Origin: Ianthella basta
Taxonomy: Eukaryota; Porifera; Demospongiae; Verongiida; Ianthellidae
DNA: 64,000 nucleotides
NCBI GenBank assembly: GCA_964019415.1
Contig: OZ025869.1
Coordinates: 6,458,882 to 6,522,881, forward strand
Direction of reading: 5' to 3'
Below are positions 1-10,300 of this stretch, one piece after another (positions within the stretch are counted from its first letter, which is position 1; every line of letters begins with the position of its first letter). The position numbers and the translations under genes were made by a program. A model generated the notes under the pieces. It was not told the origin of the DNA, searched no databases, and saw nothing but the letters and a program-made list of their open reading frames with translations.

Positions 1-179
1 CAAGGATGTACACATGAATGGACATTCTCTGAGTTATACATCCATAGTTGTAGGCATACACGAGTATGCATAAATGCTTACACGTCAACCACTCTCACAA
101 TCAAATTTGGCCAGTTGGGCCTGCTTTTTCTTCAGTGCATTTTTTTTATTTTATGTATCTACTCTCTGTACAAATCCAG

Positions 180-287
180 GAATGAGGCACACACGCACGC
201 ACGCACACACACGCACACACAACTCACGCATGCACAATCACACACAATGCACACAGGCACACACACACAAACACACAACTCATGCAT

Positions 288-331
<44 letters not shown>

Positions 332-340
332 GCGCGCCAG
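180..340. repeat. CA-rich microsatellite
   Basis: Imperfect CA/CG dinucleotide tract whose pure (CA)n core runs from about 289 to 329 and passes into CGCGCG. All reading frames through it are low-complexity (His-Thr or Cys-Val) and are not genes. The sequence just before it (about 7-86) and just after it (about 351-441) is similar, both starting tgtacacatgaatggacatt, so the array sits between two direct repeats. Confidence 0.95.
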
Positions 341-441
341 GCATATGCATGTACACATGAATGGACATTCCCCGAGTTATGCTTTTCGTTCACAGTTGTA
401 TGTATACACAAGCATGCATAATATAATTATACTTACACGTC

Positions 442-1030
442 ACTCTTGCATGGCATGCATGCACACAGAGGTATTACAATTTTATATGCTACGCATTGCA
501 TTCCATAGGATTGGTGCTTGCTTGGCGCTTATGCATGCACTTTGCAGAAATGACCCATGCAACCTGTCCATGCATGGGCATTCTTTTGAGAGTAGGAATT
601 ACAACTGTGTATTATCATTATTATGTCACATGCATCAATCCATCTTTACTTGTGCAGTAAATGACTAAATAATATTAATTTTTGGACTTTATAACATCAC
701 TTTGAAGTAAATTATATACATAATTTTGTATAATTATCATAATTCATCACTGATTCATGAATATAATATACGTATATTGTGCATGATATTAATATTGCAG
801 CATCCATCATAATAATAATACAAACAACACATCCTAATAATACTTAATGCAGTGCATGCCTATCTAAAACTGCAATGCATGATACAAGAGTACAGTCCAT
901 ACAGCAGCAGACCCAATTAATTGCATAATCAAGTTTCTGATCTTTGAGGGTGGTCTTCCTCAGTGCAGCTAGCTAGCGCTGTACTAAACATCCTGCAGTG
1001 ATACATAAGAGGACAGACAGACTTCCTTTG
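442..1030. other. No gene seen; AT-rich spacer
   Basis: AT-rich sequence with short ATAATA runs and scattered TGCATGCA palindromes. I see no ORF with family similarity and no RNA gene here. Confidence 0.6.
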
Positions 1031-1036
1031 TGCAGT

Positions 1037-2782
1037 AGTTGGCCATGGATCAGCAGAGACAACCTCCTGCATCTTTGCAGAATTTGTGGGCAGTGCTTTG
1101 GCAGAGACCGAATGAGAGTCACATACTTTACACAGGAATATGCTGAAAGGCTAGAGTCATCACTGATGGTGAATGTGAACCTGGACAAAGAGGACATACA
1201 CCTAAAAAAGTTTTGTAACACCTGCTACCGGGCCATGACGAGGTAAGAGGGTGCAATTACACAGTATACAGTGAAATTTCAAAATTACATAGTTTTGCAC
1301 CAGCCGTCATTATGGCATCGTCACTTTCTGCATAGTCATGAAGAGGCAAAAAGGATAGGCAACTACAGAATGATCAGCATAATAGTGGCAGAGTGGACAC
1401 AACACAGCAACAACTGTCAGACATGCGGGTAAACTGTCTAATGAACTATATACATGAGACATAACCATAACCACGAACATGATCATGCATGTTCTCGCAC
1501 GTACATGCAGCCTCTCTTCAAATCAACTGAAAGGGGGTAGACCCAGAAAAAATGTGTAAAGGAAGGGGGTGTGCGTCTCAAGATACAAATGTTGCGGGGC
1601 TGATAAGCTTTATATCAGAAATGAGCAGCAATATTCCATCCCAGAAGCCACAGGAGATGGACTATCTCGACACAGATTTCCTCCTGCCACCACCACCACC
1701 AATCACCATCACATCTGTGACCTGTCCATTTTGCCTGGCGGTACTAGAAGTGCCGATATCACTGTCATGTGGGCACACAGTGTGCAGAGATTGCCTAGTG
1801 AAAGCCTTTCATTACATGCCTACTCACCCCAGATGTTCATGCTGTTCCACTGCCATTGGGAGCACAGCTGACATCAGACCGCCACCAGATTTAATTCTGG
1901 AGGTGATTCATTCACTTAGTATGAAGTGCTGTAAGCTGCAGTGTGAAGCCATTGTCAACCTACAGAGTTTGAGGCAGCACTATAAAGCACCACATACACC
2001 ATCTTTAGTACACTCCCCTCCACCCTCCGAATGTCCCCAACTGCCTGCACCAGATGGACTGCAACTCATCTTGTGAAGAGGATGATGCACTCATCCAGTG
2101 AGTGTGCCCAAGGCAGCAGCTTGCGACTGCCCACTGGAGGCCAGGTTAGTGTTTGTAATGTGGAGAAACAACAGTTGCACAAAACAATTATTTCATGTAG
2201 CTACTTTCATCACCCCAATAATTCTTTAGCCACTGTGCTTCAGATGAACTGTGGTTGCATGAGTTTCAAGTGAGGATGCCAGTTATAGCTCAGTTGCAGC
2301 GCGGGCCCGCTTTATGCATTTCACAAGAGCAGCTGTATCAGGTAGAGGTGATCAGGCTACTGCAACTCAACTTGCTGCTGAGCTGCAACATAGTTCAAGG
2401 GAACAGAGACAGCTGGCATTGCAAGAAGCTGGCATATTCAACTCTAGTAGTCTGTCAGCGGAGGGATGTCTGGCCATGAAAGCAGCTCTAGCTGTACCAT
2501 GGCATAGACTGAGACATGTTCGTTGGTAAGAATATAGTTTTACTTTCCTCTTCACTAACATGAGTATTACATTGAATGTAAAATAAATACAACCTAGCAC
2601 TTTAAATTACAATGTCATTTCACTCGGCATGATAGAATTAATTGTTGCATTATGTATTATCTAGTGCTTTTAATTTCAAATTACTATAGGTGGTTATCAC
2701 AGCGGGGGGTGAAGCTGGCGTCTGAGAAGGCCATGAGGCAAACAGCTAAGCAGTGGACCATTGACAGCATAGGTGCTGCTTG
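1037..2782 (+). pseudogene. RAG1-like gene, N-terminal zinc modules, RING and ZnH2 (broken)
   Basis: Blocks in RAG1 order. (1) 1067-1242: a CRICG pair and, 40 residues later, DIHLKKFCNTCYRAM, like the first zinc cluster of vertebrate RAG1, ending at a good donor (gtaaga, 1243). (2) 1388-1428: EWTQHSNNCQTC, the RAG1 W-x2-H-x3-C-x2-C motif, then a gtaaac donor. (3) 1527-2142: KGGRPRK, a RING finger (CPFC...CGHTVCRDC...CSCC), then the ZnH2-like stretch around MKCCKLQCEAIVNLQSL. (4) 2263-2525: a block ending PWHRLRHVRW. (5) 2690-2782, joined in frame through an intron (donor 2526, acceptor 2689): WLSQRGVKLASEKAM. Frameshifts occur in the A-run at 1548-1553 and near 2030-2050, and a stop lies upstream of 2263, so this copy is decayed. 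Similarity to RAG1 is read by eye. Core-like exons follow at 4822-5468 beyond a transposon. Confidence 0.75.
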
Positions 2783-3765
2783 AGTGAGCCAAATGCGCAG
2801 TTGTCAAGTGGCTGCAGCAGGTGGGTGGTGTGGGGAGGAAGGCAGAAGACTATTACGCCTTCGGTGGCAGCTGCTTGTATCAGCTCAGGCTGATAGTGCG
2901 AAGAGTGGCTGTCCAGCAGGAGGAGAAGGGGTCGGGTTGGTGGTGCATGGTGCAGAAAGTGGTTCTTGAACCACTCATCGAACAGCTCTGTATCAATCCA
3001 GCCGCTGTCTGATAGGCCATAAAAGGTGCCCAGCACCTCACCAATTGCCCAATCTGGGTTCAGTGATTTTCTGTCGAAAATCACCATTGGTGGTATGCAA
3101 TAGCCTGCCGCATTCCCACAAGCTAGAATGGTGATTTGAGCCTTGTCGCCACTAGTGACAGCATACGGGTGCTTCTGCCCAACCTTCGCAACCACCTTAG
3201 GAGGCTTGTGTGTAAGAGGTAGCCCACTCTCATCACAGTTAAAAATCTGTGCAGGCTTGTGGGTGAGGCCGTTCTCTTGCAGGGTTTGCTGCAGGAGATC
3301 GAAATACTTCTGGATTGCCTCAGGGTTGTTTGCGGCTGCCCTGGCATAAGATAGTGCTTCCGAGTGCCTGAGTGTGAGCTCTGGATGTCTCTTCTTGAAG
3401 GAGTCCCGCCATCCTTTGCTCACCTCAGGTTGACTTTCAGGATGGTGCGAATTTACAATTTGCTGTGCAATGGCCAGGACGTCTTTACGTGATTTCGCGT
3501 ATCCAATAGCAGCACACCCACAAAGGAAAGCAGCTAGTCTGCTCTCCTCCTCGTCACTTAAAAGCCTCCTCTGAGAACCAGATTTCGCATTGAGCCCACT
3601 CTTCCCTGACACCTTGTCATGCAGCATGGACTTCGGCACTCCATACTCCTCACAGGCTCGGCGGATGCTCATCCCCCGCTGAACTGCTTCCACAGCACTG
3701 ACCAATTTCTGGTCACCGTAGTTGCGGTAGGACAGCGGGCGATCAGGGGCTGACACACTTGGCAC
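2746..3765 (-). pseudogene. pogo/Tigger-type transposase, C-terminally truncated
   Basis: Open for 339 codons. A psq-type helix-turn-helix (RRACEEYGVPKSMLHDKV) is followed by a CENP-B-type DNA-binding half (GWRDSFKKRHPELTLRHSEA) and a DDE_1 catalytic domain with IFNCDESGL (first Asp), LLLLDSHSSHY (second Asp) and LPPHTTHLLQPLD. The last acidic residue and C-terminal tail are missing: the frame ends just after FGSLKQH. The listed start is GTG; the first in-frame ATG is at MSIRRACEEYG. It is antisense to the RAG1-like gene and lies exactly between its two halves, so it probably inserted there and then lost its 3' end. No inverted termini recognised. Confidence 0.9.
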
Positions 3766-3779
3766 TGCTACCCGAGACC

Positions 3780-4400
3780 TACCAGAGGATCAGACGACAC
3801 GTGCTTGCAAAGGTCTGACTTGGCCATGATAGATTGGCACCGAGGATGCCATGGCTCTACAGGGAGAAAACGCCAGTATTTTCTTTTGACATCTTTACCA
3901 TTAGTTTCTTGGTGTTGTGCTTATTGTACTGGAGTCATAACTGTGGTCTGATTGTGTAAACATGTGTTTTGCATGTTGTAACAGGAGCGCTCCTGGTTGT
4001 AATAATTATGGTTACACACACAATGCATCTCCAATTTTATGGCCTTCAATCTGTGCCCTTGGAACTTTCGCACCAGGTATTGTAGAATGCATGATTGATG
4101 TCTAGGAGCTGCACAGGGGCCCAAATGTTGCATATGCGTTGCACAATCATGTCTGGAAAACAAAGCCATATATGTAATTCCACAACACCGTTTAGCATAC
4201 CTGCAGAGGACGATATATACAGTCGTATATATGATATGTAGCACAATCAAGAGCTTGGACAACGCCGCAGATCACAACGAACAGACACCGGTCAAAAGCA
4301 ACTATCTTCCTGGTCGAAAAGTCGCAAAATTTGAACTTACATGATTGGATTTCCGTAGCGTGGGCGCCCAAATTGTGATCCCCCACTCAGCCAACTGTCG
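3780..4400. other. No gene seen; 5' flank of the pogo copy
   Basis: Short ORFs on the minus strand (3921-4262, 4046-4246) show no family similarity. The stretch probably includes the untranslated end of the pogo element. Confidence 0.4.
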
Positions 4401-4408
4401 CAAAGCGC

Positions 4409-4490
4409 CATCGCGCAGTGGTAGAATGCCTTAGCTTAGGCATGCTGCTGTAGGTAAGGCAAGGATGAGGCTTCATACTCACCACATCAA
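4409..4490 (+). repeat. tRNA-like, SINE-type fragment
   Basis: The sequence cgcgcagtggtagaa resembles a tRNA A box and D arm, tgccttagcttaggca folds like an anticodon arm, and ggcttcatactc is a poor B box. A clean cloverleaf with acceptor stem is not visible, so a tRNA-derived SINE fragment is likelier than a tRNA gene. It may also be chance. Confidence 0.3.
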
Positions 4491-4821
4491 CCGCTCAAAC
4501 ACAAGCGTTTCCGCGACGAAACAGCAGCCGTCCGAATTGTGATGCCATTTGTATGAAGTAATGTTACTTCGGACAGGTCGTTCTCGACCGCCTGGTGTGA
4601 CAACGGTAGCAGCTACAATTGTCTCCTATACAGACCAAAGTGACAGCCACTCGTCCTCAATACAGAGCAAGTTTGACGCCCCAGCTGCGTTTGGCTCCAG
4701 AGAACAGGCGGCCGAACTAACATGGCGGCCGAATTCCGATGCCGCACCCTAAGTACTGCAGACTTTCATTTGTAATATTTTTTGGTTATTAAACAGTACC
4801 CAGGTCTTAACATGACATGAC

Positions 4822-5468
4822 AGTAGCATCCCGGAAGATGAGGTTTGGGTTAAGCTGGGTGGGGACAAAGGAGGAGGCTCTTTTTAGATGTCCTACCAGG
4901 TAAATTATACATAAAGGTCTCATGAATTACAAGTAACAGACTAAAACTAGAAATACAGCAACTTCATGTAATTCCACATTGTCATTGGGTCTCAAACTGA
5001 ACAGTAGTCAGTTAATACAACATGCAAATGTTTGGTAAGCTGGGAGCAAAGCATGCATATATCATGGCAGTATTCATACAATTCATAAATACTGCATGTC
5101 AACTATTCCTAATGCAATAGATTGCCAACACTGAGAGTCCCAACTCTGCTAAGAAAACACAAGTATTCTGCTGGTACAAGGCTAGATACACACGGATCAA
5201 CCTGCGTATTGCTCTAGAGCAATACAGGCAGCAGGTGGAAACACTTTCCACTGCATTGTGGCAGTAAGTATAGCGACATTTATAAGCATGCGAGGAAAAT
5301 GCAAATTTATACAGTCTATACAGTTTGCAAGCTAAGTACTATGTTCCTATTATGCAGCAACAAAGTTATCTGCATGTTTGTGTTCAGCGACTATGAGTTT
5401 CTGTGTCGCTTATATGGCATCCCAAGCAGTGAATCAAACATTTCAGAAAGTGTTGACACTTTTCTCTA
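4822..5468 (+). pseudogene. RAG1-like core exons (continuation of the 1.0-2.8 kb gene)
   Basis: Three exon-like blocks. 4822-4899: EDEVWVKLGGDKGGGSF, then a stop where the frame continues MSYQ, with donor gtaaat. 5121-5263: a block ending YRQQVETLSTALW, with donor gtaagt. 5358-5468: after acceptor tatgcag, VICMFVFSDYEFLCRLYGI, then a TAA. The last two splice in frame. The order GGD...SF, then SPNSAKKTQVF, then FVFSDYEFL parallels the RAG1 core around its first catalytic Asp (DGMGD) and the second (FKFIFRGTGYDEKL). The glutamate-bearing C-terminal part is absent. The same motif set occurs, as I recall, in uncharacterised cnidarian and sponge proteins. Inference: second half of the same gene. 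Confidence 0.6.
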
Positions 5469-5469
5469 A

Positions 5470-6140
5470 ATGTCATAAACCGTCAGCAGGTCATGCTCCA
5501 TGTCAAATACAGACATTGACCAGTTCAGTAAGTTCAATGTAATAGTAATCACATGCATGTGCACCTGCAATTTTTGTACATCATATCCAGTATCAGGCAG
5601 TACAATTACTACGTTCCATAAACAAAGAGTGCAAATAACAGCAATCCTCCAAGCTGTATAGACCCTTTCACCAATTTCAATTTGCACAATTTGTTCTTAC
5701 ATATCATTGCATGTATGGTATTATTAACACCATGTGTGTGACCTCCCTGATGACTTCACCTGCCGTCTCTGCTCACGTACTTCTACTTCACTTCTCATAT
5801 AATCTCTGGTCCCTGAGAGCATATTGAAAAACTTTATTTAATTATGTATTAATTGTAGATCACATATCAATGCCACTAACACTAATATGTTATTATGAAT
5901 TTAGTCATTATGTGAGATGATGTCTGGGAGTATGCTACACGCTAACCTGCATGCAGGTGGGCAAAGACTTCATCTTTGACTAGTTTGCAACTTCTTTGCC
6001 ACAATGCACTCGACAACTTGGCTACGTCTTTGACCATTTTGCAACTTCCACAGTGTGTGCGAAAACTTCCACACTTCAATTTTGCACTTCTGTATGGACG
6101 GCTATATAAGTAGATACTGCCGTGAAGCACTCAACTAACC
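5470..6140. other. No gene seen; short direct repeat
   Basis: Nothing recognised. A roughly 20-base motif, tctttgac-a--ttttgcaacttc, occurs twice (near 5974 and 6029). A CACAGTG heptamer near 6051 lacks a matching nonamer and is not called a recombination signal. Confidence 0.5.
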
Positions 6141-6143
6141 ATC

Positions 6144-6503
6144 ATGGAGTGAATCGAAGAGTCCAAAACAGCAGAAGAGAAAGCCAATGTGAATGAGGAG
6201 TGCAACATCTACGACAAGGCACAAGACTACCTAGCGAGAGCAGTATTTCCCACTGGTAGCATGAAGCAGGACAAATGCATTATTCACAAGAGGGTGAAGA
6301 GTTTTACGCTCATTGACAGAGTCCTCCACTATACGGGAAAAGAAGGACCATGACAGGTTGTCACTGAGATTAAGACAAAGAGGCAGATCCTAGAAGCTTG
6401 CCATGATGATCGCGTTGGAGGGGTGCCACTTTGGGCATGACAAAACCTTTGTAAAGTGTCTACCTGCTTCTACTGGAAGGGAATCAGAGGATGTCAGCAA
6501 CAG
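6144..6503 (+). pseudogene. Ginger/GIN-type integrase, N-terminal part with H2C2 region
   Basis: Reading through indels gives NIYDKAQDYLARAVFPTG, then FTLIDRVLHYTGKEGP, TEIKTKRQILEACHDDR, a shifted CHFGHDKT and FYWKGIRG. This is the N-terminal and integrase zinc-binding (H2C2) region of gypsy-integrase-like proteins found in Ginger DNA transposons and related domesticated genes such as KRBA2. A stop lies at codon 3, another after KEGP, and frameshifts fall near 6420 and 6460, so it is dead. The rest of the element follows at 6.84-8.26 kb, with about 300 bp of unrelated DNA and the loss of the catalytic core between. Confidence 0.7.
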
Positions 6504-6840
6504 GGTAAGGAGGCATGGTATATGTATACCTTTATTGGAGCTATTAAAACTTCACTAGCAGGAACAGGAAATTATTGGCAAACATTTCGACAGGTATGCA
6601 GCTGTCATCATCAGTGGCAGGTGAAATACTAGCTTAAATACACTAGAATGTAAAGGAGCAGTAAACAAATGACAGCAAGTGATGAGTGTCTAATTGAAAG
6701 TCGGAATAAGATTAAAAGCTATGGTTGAACAGTAGAGGAGTGGCTAAAATAGGACAGAGTACATGATCAGCTAGATGAGAGCACTGTTAGTTAGAACAGG
6801 GAGTTGTACACCTGGGGCATAGTCCCAGGTGCTGGAACTG
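6504..6840 (-). repeat. Repeat insert carrying a hammerhead-like core
   Basis: This block interrupts the Ginger-like coding order. On the minus strand at 6585-6614 it reads CTGATGA, one base, a GACAG...CTGTC stem and GAAA: the central layout of a hammerhead ribozyme with one unpaired base. Helices I and III are not evident. Similar cores occur in the foldbacks at 14.4 and 23.4 kb. Confidence 0.4.
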
Positions 6841-6842
6841 CA

Positions 6843-7165
6843 GAAAAAATTCATGACAAAGCATATGCCAACATTGAGAAAGCCCAGGCTCATCAGAAGC
6901 ACCAGTATGAAGCCAATCACAATACCTCCACCAAGATTGCAGTTGGCGAGAACGTCCTGGTGCAAGCAATGAAGAATGTAGGGAGGTAGGGAGGCAAGCT
7001 AGAGCCTCAGTTCACAGGAGAGCTCTACATTGTTGCTGAGGATCTTGGTAAAGGTCGCTACCGTCTTAAAGATGGCAATGGCAAGTTGTTGAAAACTGCC
7101 ATCAGTTGTCACTGCTTGAAAAGGTGGTTTGAGCCAGATGCAGGCAGAGGCAGTCTGCAAGAGTG
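6843..7165 (+). pseudogene. Ginger/GIN-type integrase, C-terminal part
   Basis: The frame gives IEKAQAHQKHQYEANHN, VGENVLVQAMKN, a shift at about 6987, then GGKLEPQFTGELYIV, LGKGRYRLKD and LKRWFEPD. This matches the C-terminal end of gypsy/Ginger integrases, where the core is followed by a GPY/F-like segment (here roughly LEPQFTGELYIV). It follows the H2C2 block on the same strand and precedes a Ulp1-like domain. The DDE core between is not found, so it was probably lost when the 6.5-6.8 kb insert arrived. Confidence 0.65.
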
Positions 7166-7385
7166 ACAGAGATGCCCTTGACGGAGATGCCCTTGACGGA
7201 GATGATCCTGATGGAGATGCCCCTGATGAAGATGCCCTTGACCGAGATGCCCCTGATGGAAAGGCCTTTTGACGGAGATGCCCCTGACAGAGATGCCCCT
7301 GATGGAGATGTCCCTGATGGAGATGTCATCAATGTAGATGCCCTTGATGGAGATGCCATCGATGGTGATGCCTGCAATGGAGGAA
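7150..7385. repeat. Minisatellite, about 15-bp unit
   Basis: Tandem degenerate copies of ggagatgcccctgat, about 14 units. It keeps frames open on both strands (Asp/Gly/Ala runs on plus, Ile-Ser-Ile-Arg-Gly runs on minus). These are not genes. It separates the integrase C-terminus from the Ulp1-like block. Confidence 0.85.
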
Positions 7386-7424
7386 GCTGAAAGATAATTG
7401 GCACTTACTGAAATGGACAAGAAT

Positions 7425-8260
7425 AAGTTGCTGACTGGAAAGTGGCTAAATTATAAAGTGATACACGCATCCCAGCTTCTGTTGAAGCAAGGAGAAGTCA
7501 GCTCCCTGCAGTCCTCTTTTTGGCCAGACCATGAGTTTTGCACCAGTTAGAGATGACTTTGTGCAGATTCTGCACTCCGAATCGTACTGGGTGACAGTGA
7601 GCACAATTAGGATGTAACATCCCACTGTTCGTGTTTATGACAGTCTGTACATGTCTTTGCCAGCCTCTATGAAAGTGCAAATCTCGGCACTCCTGCAAAC
7701 AGAAGAGAAATCAATCACGCTGGAATGGGCTAATGTACATAAGCAGCCAAATACCAGTGATTGTGGTCCTTTTGCAGTCGCCTTTGCAACTGCACTCTAT
7801 GCCGTGATCAGGTGCCTGAAGAGATGTTCTTTGACATCACACAGTTGAACCAGCACCTGCATGACTGCATTGACAAAGACCAGATGAAACCATTTCCAGC
7901 TAGAAAAAGAAGGTGCAAGAAGACGACAAAAAAAATGCAAGTCAATGATTTGCATTGCCACTGCAGGCTCGCAGCCAATGTAGATGAGAAGATGGTGATG
8001 TGCGATGAGTGCTGAATTCAAGCAGTTCCTGGAATGCACCCTGGTATCGAACAATGGCACATGCTTCGTGAGTGCTGAATTCAAACAGTTCTTGGAATGC
8101 AATAGCACTACCCTGCCTCTAATGGGTTCAGTGAGAGAGTGGTGCAAGTTGTCAAGAGTAGTCCGAAGAAAATGCAAAGTGGTACAATTAGGGATCGCTG
8201 GTTACCAGTTCAGAGTGGCATTACTCTCTCAGAGTTCAAAAGCCTCTCAATAGGTTGCAA
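7425..8260 (+). pseudogene. Ulp1-like (C48) protease with PHD-finger start, Ginger-associated
   Basis: Broken frames give TGKWLNYKVIHASQLLLKQ, then FVQILHSESYWVTVSTI-like residues (His/Trp site region), VYDSLYMSLPASMKVQIS, and a C-terminal block with NTSDCGPFAVAFATALYA, carrying the Asp-Cys-Gly signature of Ulp1 proteases. After a basic linker comes LHCHCRLAANVDEKMVMCDEC, the first half of a PHD finger. It is then cut by a short duplication (8007-8040 repeated at 8070-8103, both encoding SAEFKQFLEC). Ulp1 and PHD modules are known in Ginger1-type transposases, which fits the upstream integrase blocks. Confidence 0.7.
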
Positions 8261-8835
8261 CTTTAGGTGAGGAAGGGTGTAGTGATTGTGAGACAGAGCC
8301 TGCTGACGCCTAAGGTTACCAAAATATCCTTGCCATTCTTTGTGTTATGTTGTTTGTACTGTAGTCATGCAGCTTTTCAGCACAAGGTATAACAATGTAA
8401 CAAGTCAAGTCAGAGAAATTGTGATAAATATTTCAAGAATGGACAGTTCTCAATTTATTTCTTGAACAACTGGTATTTGTGGTGGAATGTTAAGCCACTG
8501 GAGCAACACTCTAAGAAGCCAGCGAAGTGATTGAGGCTTCTGCGACGTTCTCGTCCTTAGAGGGTTCTTTGCGCTCGCTGCTCAACTTTCTGTTCTCCAT
8601 TAAACAGGGTGTTCCCACTGCTGCAGTGAGTTTGAGTGCCCTTGCGTACAAATTAGCGCATAAGCCTGCTGTTTCTCGTTTGTGCACTGTGTGGGTCACA
8701 TACATGGTTTATCTAGCTTGCAGGAGGCTGTGAAGAAAATGGCGTCAGGAGGTTGGTCAATTTGAGTTGACTTTGACTTTGTGTGACTCAGGGGGTAGTA
8801 CAATTCTCAGAACTGATTTCAGACAAATCATGTCA
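8261..8835. other. No gene seen
   Basis: Two short overlapping ORFs (8511-8705 minus, 8527-8733 plus) have no recognisable similarity. Nothing else supported. Confidence 0.5.
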
Positions 8836-9630
8836 TGTTGCAGATGCAACAGAAGTGGCACATGTGCAGGTTGCAAATGTACAAAATTGAACAAGCCCTG
8901 TACAAGTTGTTTGCCTTAAAGGCTAGGAAATTGCAAAAAATCCCATGATTCCTGAAGCCTCTGATCAGTCACCAGAAGTACGGCAGCGCCAGGGATCAAT
9001 GCCAAATTCAGGCCAAATAGCAGAGATTTGCATTGCGAATTTCATGCCACTGGAATCACAATCCAGAGCAGCAGTTGAAGACAACAAGTCAGAGTCCAGT
9101 GGGGGTTTTCCTGAATCCGAGGCACCAAACTTCATTTGGGGGGCAGATGTATCTGGAGAAGAGTTTTGTGCACGAGTAAATGACGCGTATGAAGTTATCA
9201 AATGGCGTCACAATATTTTCTTGCTCCCCTTTGGTAAAGCATCCAAGATGTTTGTTCAGGAGGTTGTCGACCTCTTACAAGCATTTGCCCAGAAGACAAG
9301 CCAGAAATGTATTGCCATCAAAGCCTGCCTCTTGATGTAAACCCTTCTCTCACAGAAACCTTTTGCTAAAAGTAAGGCTAAAGATCACGCCGGCCATCTG
9401 CAGAGACGTCTTGCAAGTTGGAAGGAAGGTGACATTGGATCCCCCGCTGGAAGAAGGGAGATGTATTCAAGCCCACCTCCCCAAGTATTCAGCCTGTACT
9501 GAGGATGAATCAATTGCTCGTATATTCAGCAAGATGATGTTTTGTCGAAACATTCGTGGGGCTCTGAATTTTCTGTCACGGAAGTCTCATGGTGCTCCTT
9601 TGAAGCTGGATGACATCATTATCTTTCACT
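8836..9630 (+). pseudogene. RT retroelement, N-terminal region (Cys cluster plus conserved domain)
   Basis: 8841-8925 encodes a dense cysteine cluster (CRCNRSGTCAGCKCTK...CTSC), a pattern found just upstream of the body of certain sponge and cnidarian RT proteins. The 131-codon ORF at 8945-9337 contains FIWGADVSGEEFC and YEVIKWRHNIFLLPFGKA. After a stop the next frame gives KPFAKSKAKDHAGHLQRRL and the ORF 9363-9641 gives RCIQAHLPKYSA and RNIRGALNFLSR. These are consecutive pieces of one conserved N-terminal domain. The RT domain of the same family appears in order and on the same strand from 12.1 kb, so 9.63-12.1 kb looks like an insertion. Confidence 0.65.
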
Positions 9631-9639
9631 TTCAGTGTT

Positions 9640-10300
9640 GGTAGATCAGTCTCCTCTTCATCATGATCTCCATCAAGCATTTTGTCTGTCATTTGTTTAG
9701 GCCAGTCAGCAGTAGTTTCAGCTACTACTCCGCCTAGCTTTTCAAAATGTGTCTTTGATGCTGCTATTATCTTGCGACTGCTTTTCCAGAAGTCAGGATC
9801 AGCCGTTTCTACACTAGCAAAAAGATGATAACACTTACTATCCAGTAGAATCACTTCAAAGCCAACTTGCTCAGATACCTTTTCACATACGGCTTTAAGG
9901 GAACACTCTCCGCGTGTGGGGTCCAAGCTGATATTGACAGTGGTTACAATAGTATACTGCATTTTATTCTTTGAAGACGAACCTTGCTCGTGAAGGGAGA
10001 GACTTGCTAGAGTTATTGCCCTCTTAATTGTCTTCTTCTTTGCAATGTATGTGGGTGGGGGTGAGGAGGAGGATGCATTACAGGAGAATGGCTGAAGGTG
10101 GTGTTAGGACAAGACCCAAATGATGTAGAATGAGTGATATCACTAGTGGATGTTCCATTCACACTGTAGGTAGTAGCAGGAGTAATGCATGATGAGAAGA
10201 AATGCCCGCTCGATTCTTGGGGAAAACGTACAGTGTTGTCTTCGTCCTTCACAAGGTATATTGGAGGCTGCAATGCAAAGGCAGCAGCAATTCGGTTGAC
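9640..10300 (-). CDS. Unrecognised spliced gene, two exons
   Basis: Exon A starts at 10300 after a good acceptor (ttttgtag) and encodes VNRIAAAFALQPPIYLV, then a Ser/Thr/Pro- and His-rich tail. Exon B starts at 9956 after aaatgcag and encodes CEKVSEQVGFEVILLDSK, then DFWKSSRKIIAASKTHFEKL and an acidic end. I do not recognise the family. The segment ILLDSKCYHLF...FWKSSRKI looks like a compact ordered domain. The last 60-70 bases of its open frame (9576-9640) are antisense to the RT element and are probably not native. Could be a host gene invaded by the RT element, or cargo of another element. Confidence 0.4.

Noticed and set aside
74..668. Four overlapping ORFs in the CA repeat region
   Set aside because: His/Thr or Cys/Val runs from the microsatellite; no domain and both strands open.
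6045..6075. RAG-type recombination signal (CACAGTG heptamer)
   Set aside because: No nonamer at 12 or 23 bases and no partner on the other side of the RAG1-like locus.
7102..7420. Isoleucine/serine/glycine-rich minus ORFs
   Set aside because: Antisense frames of the 15-bp minisatellite.
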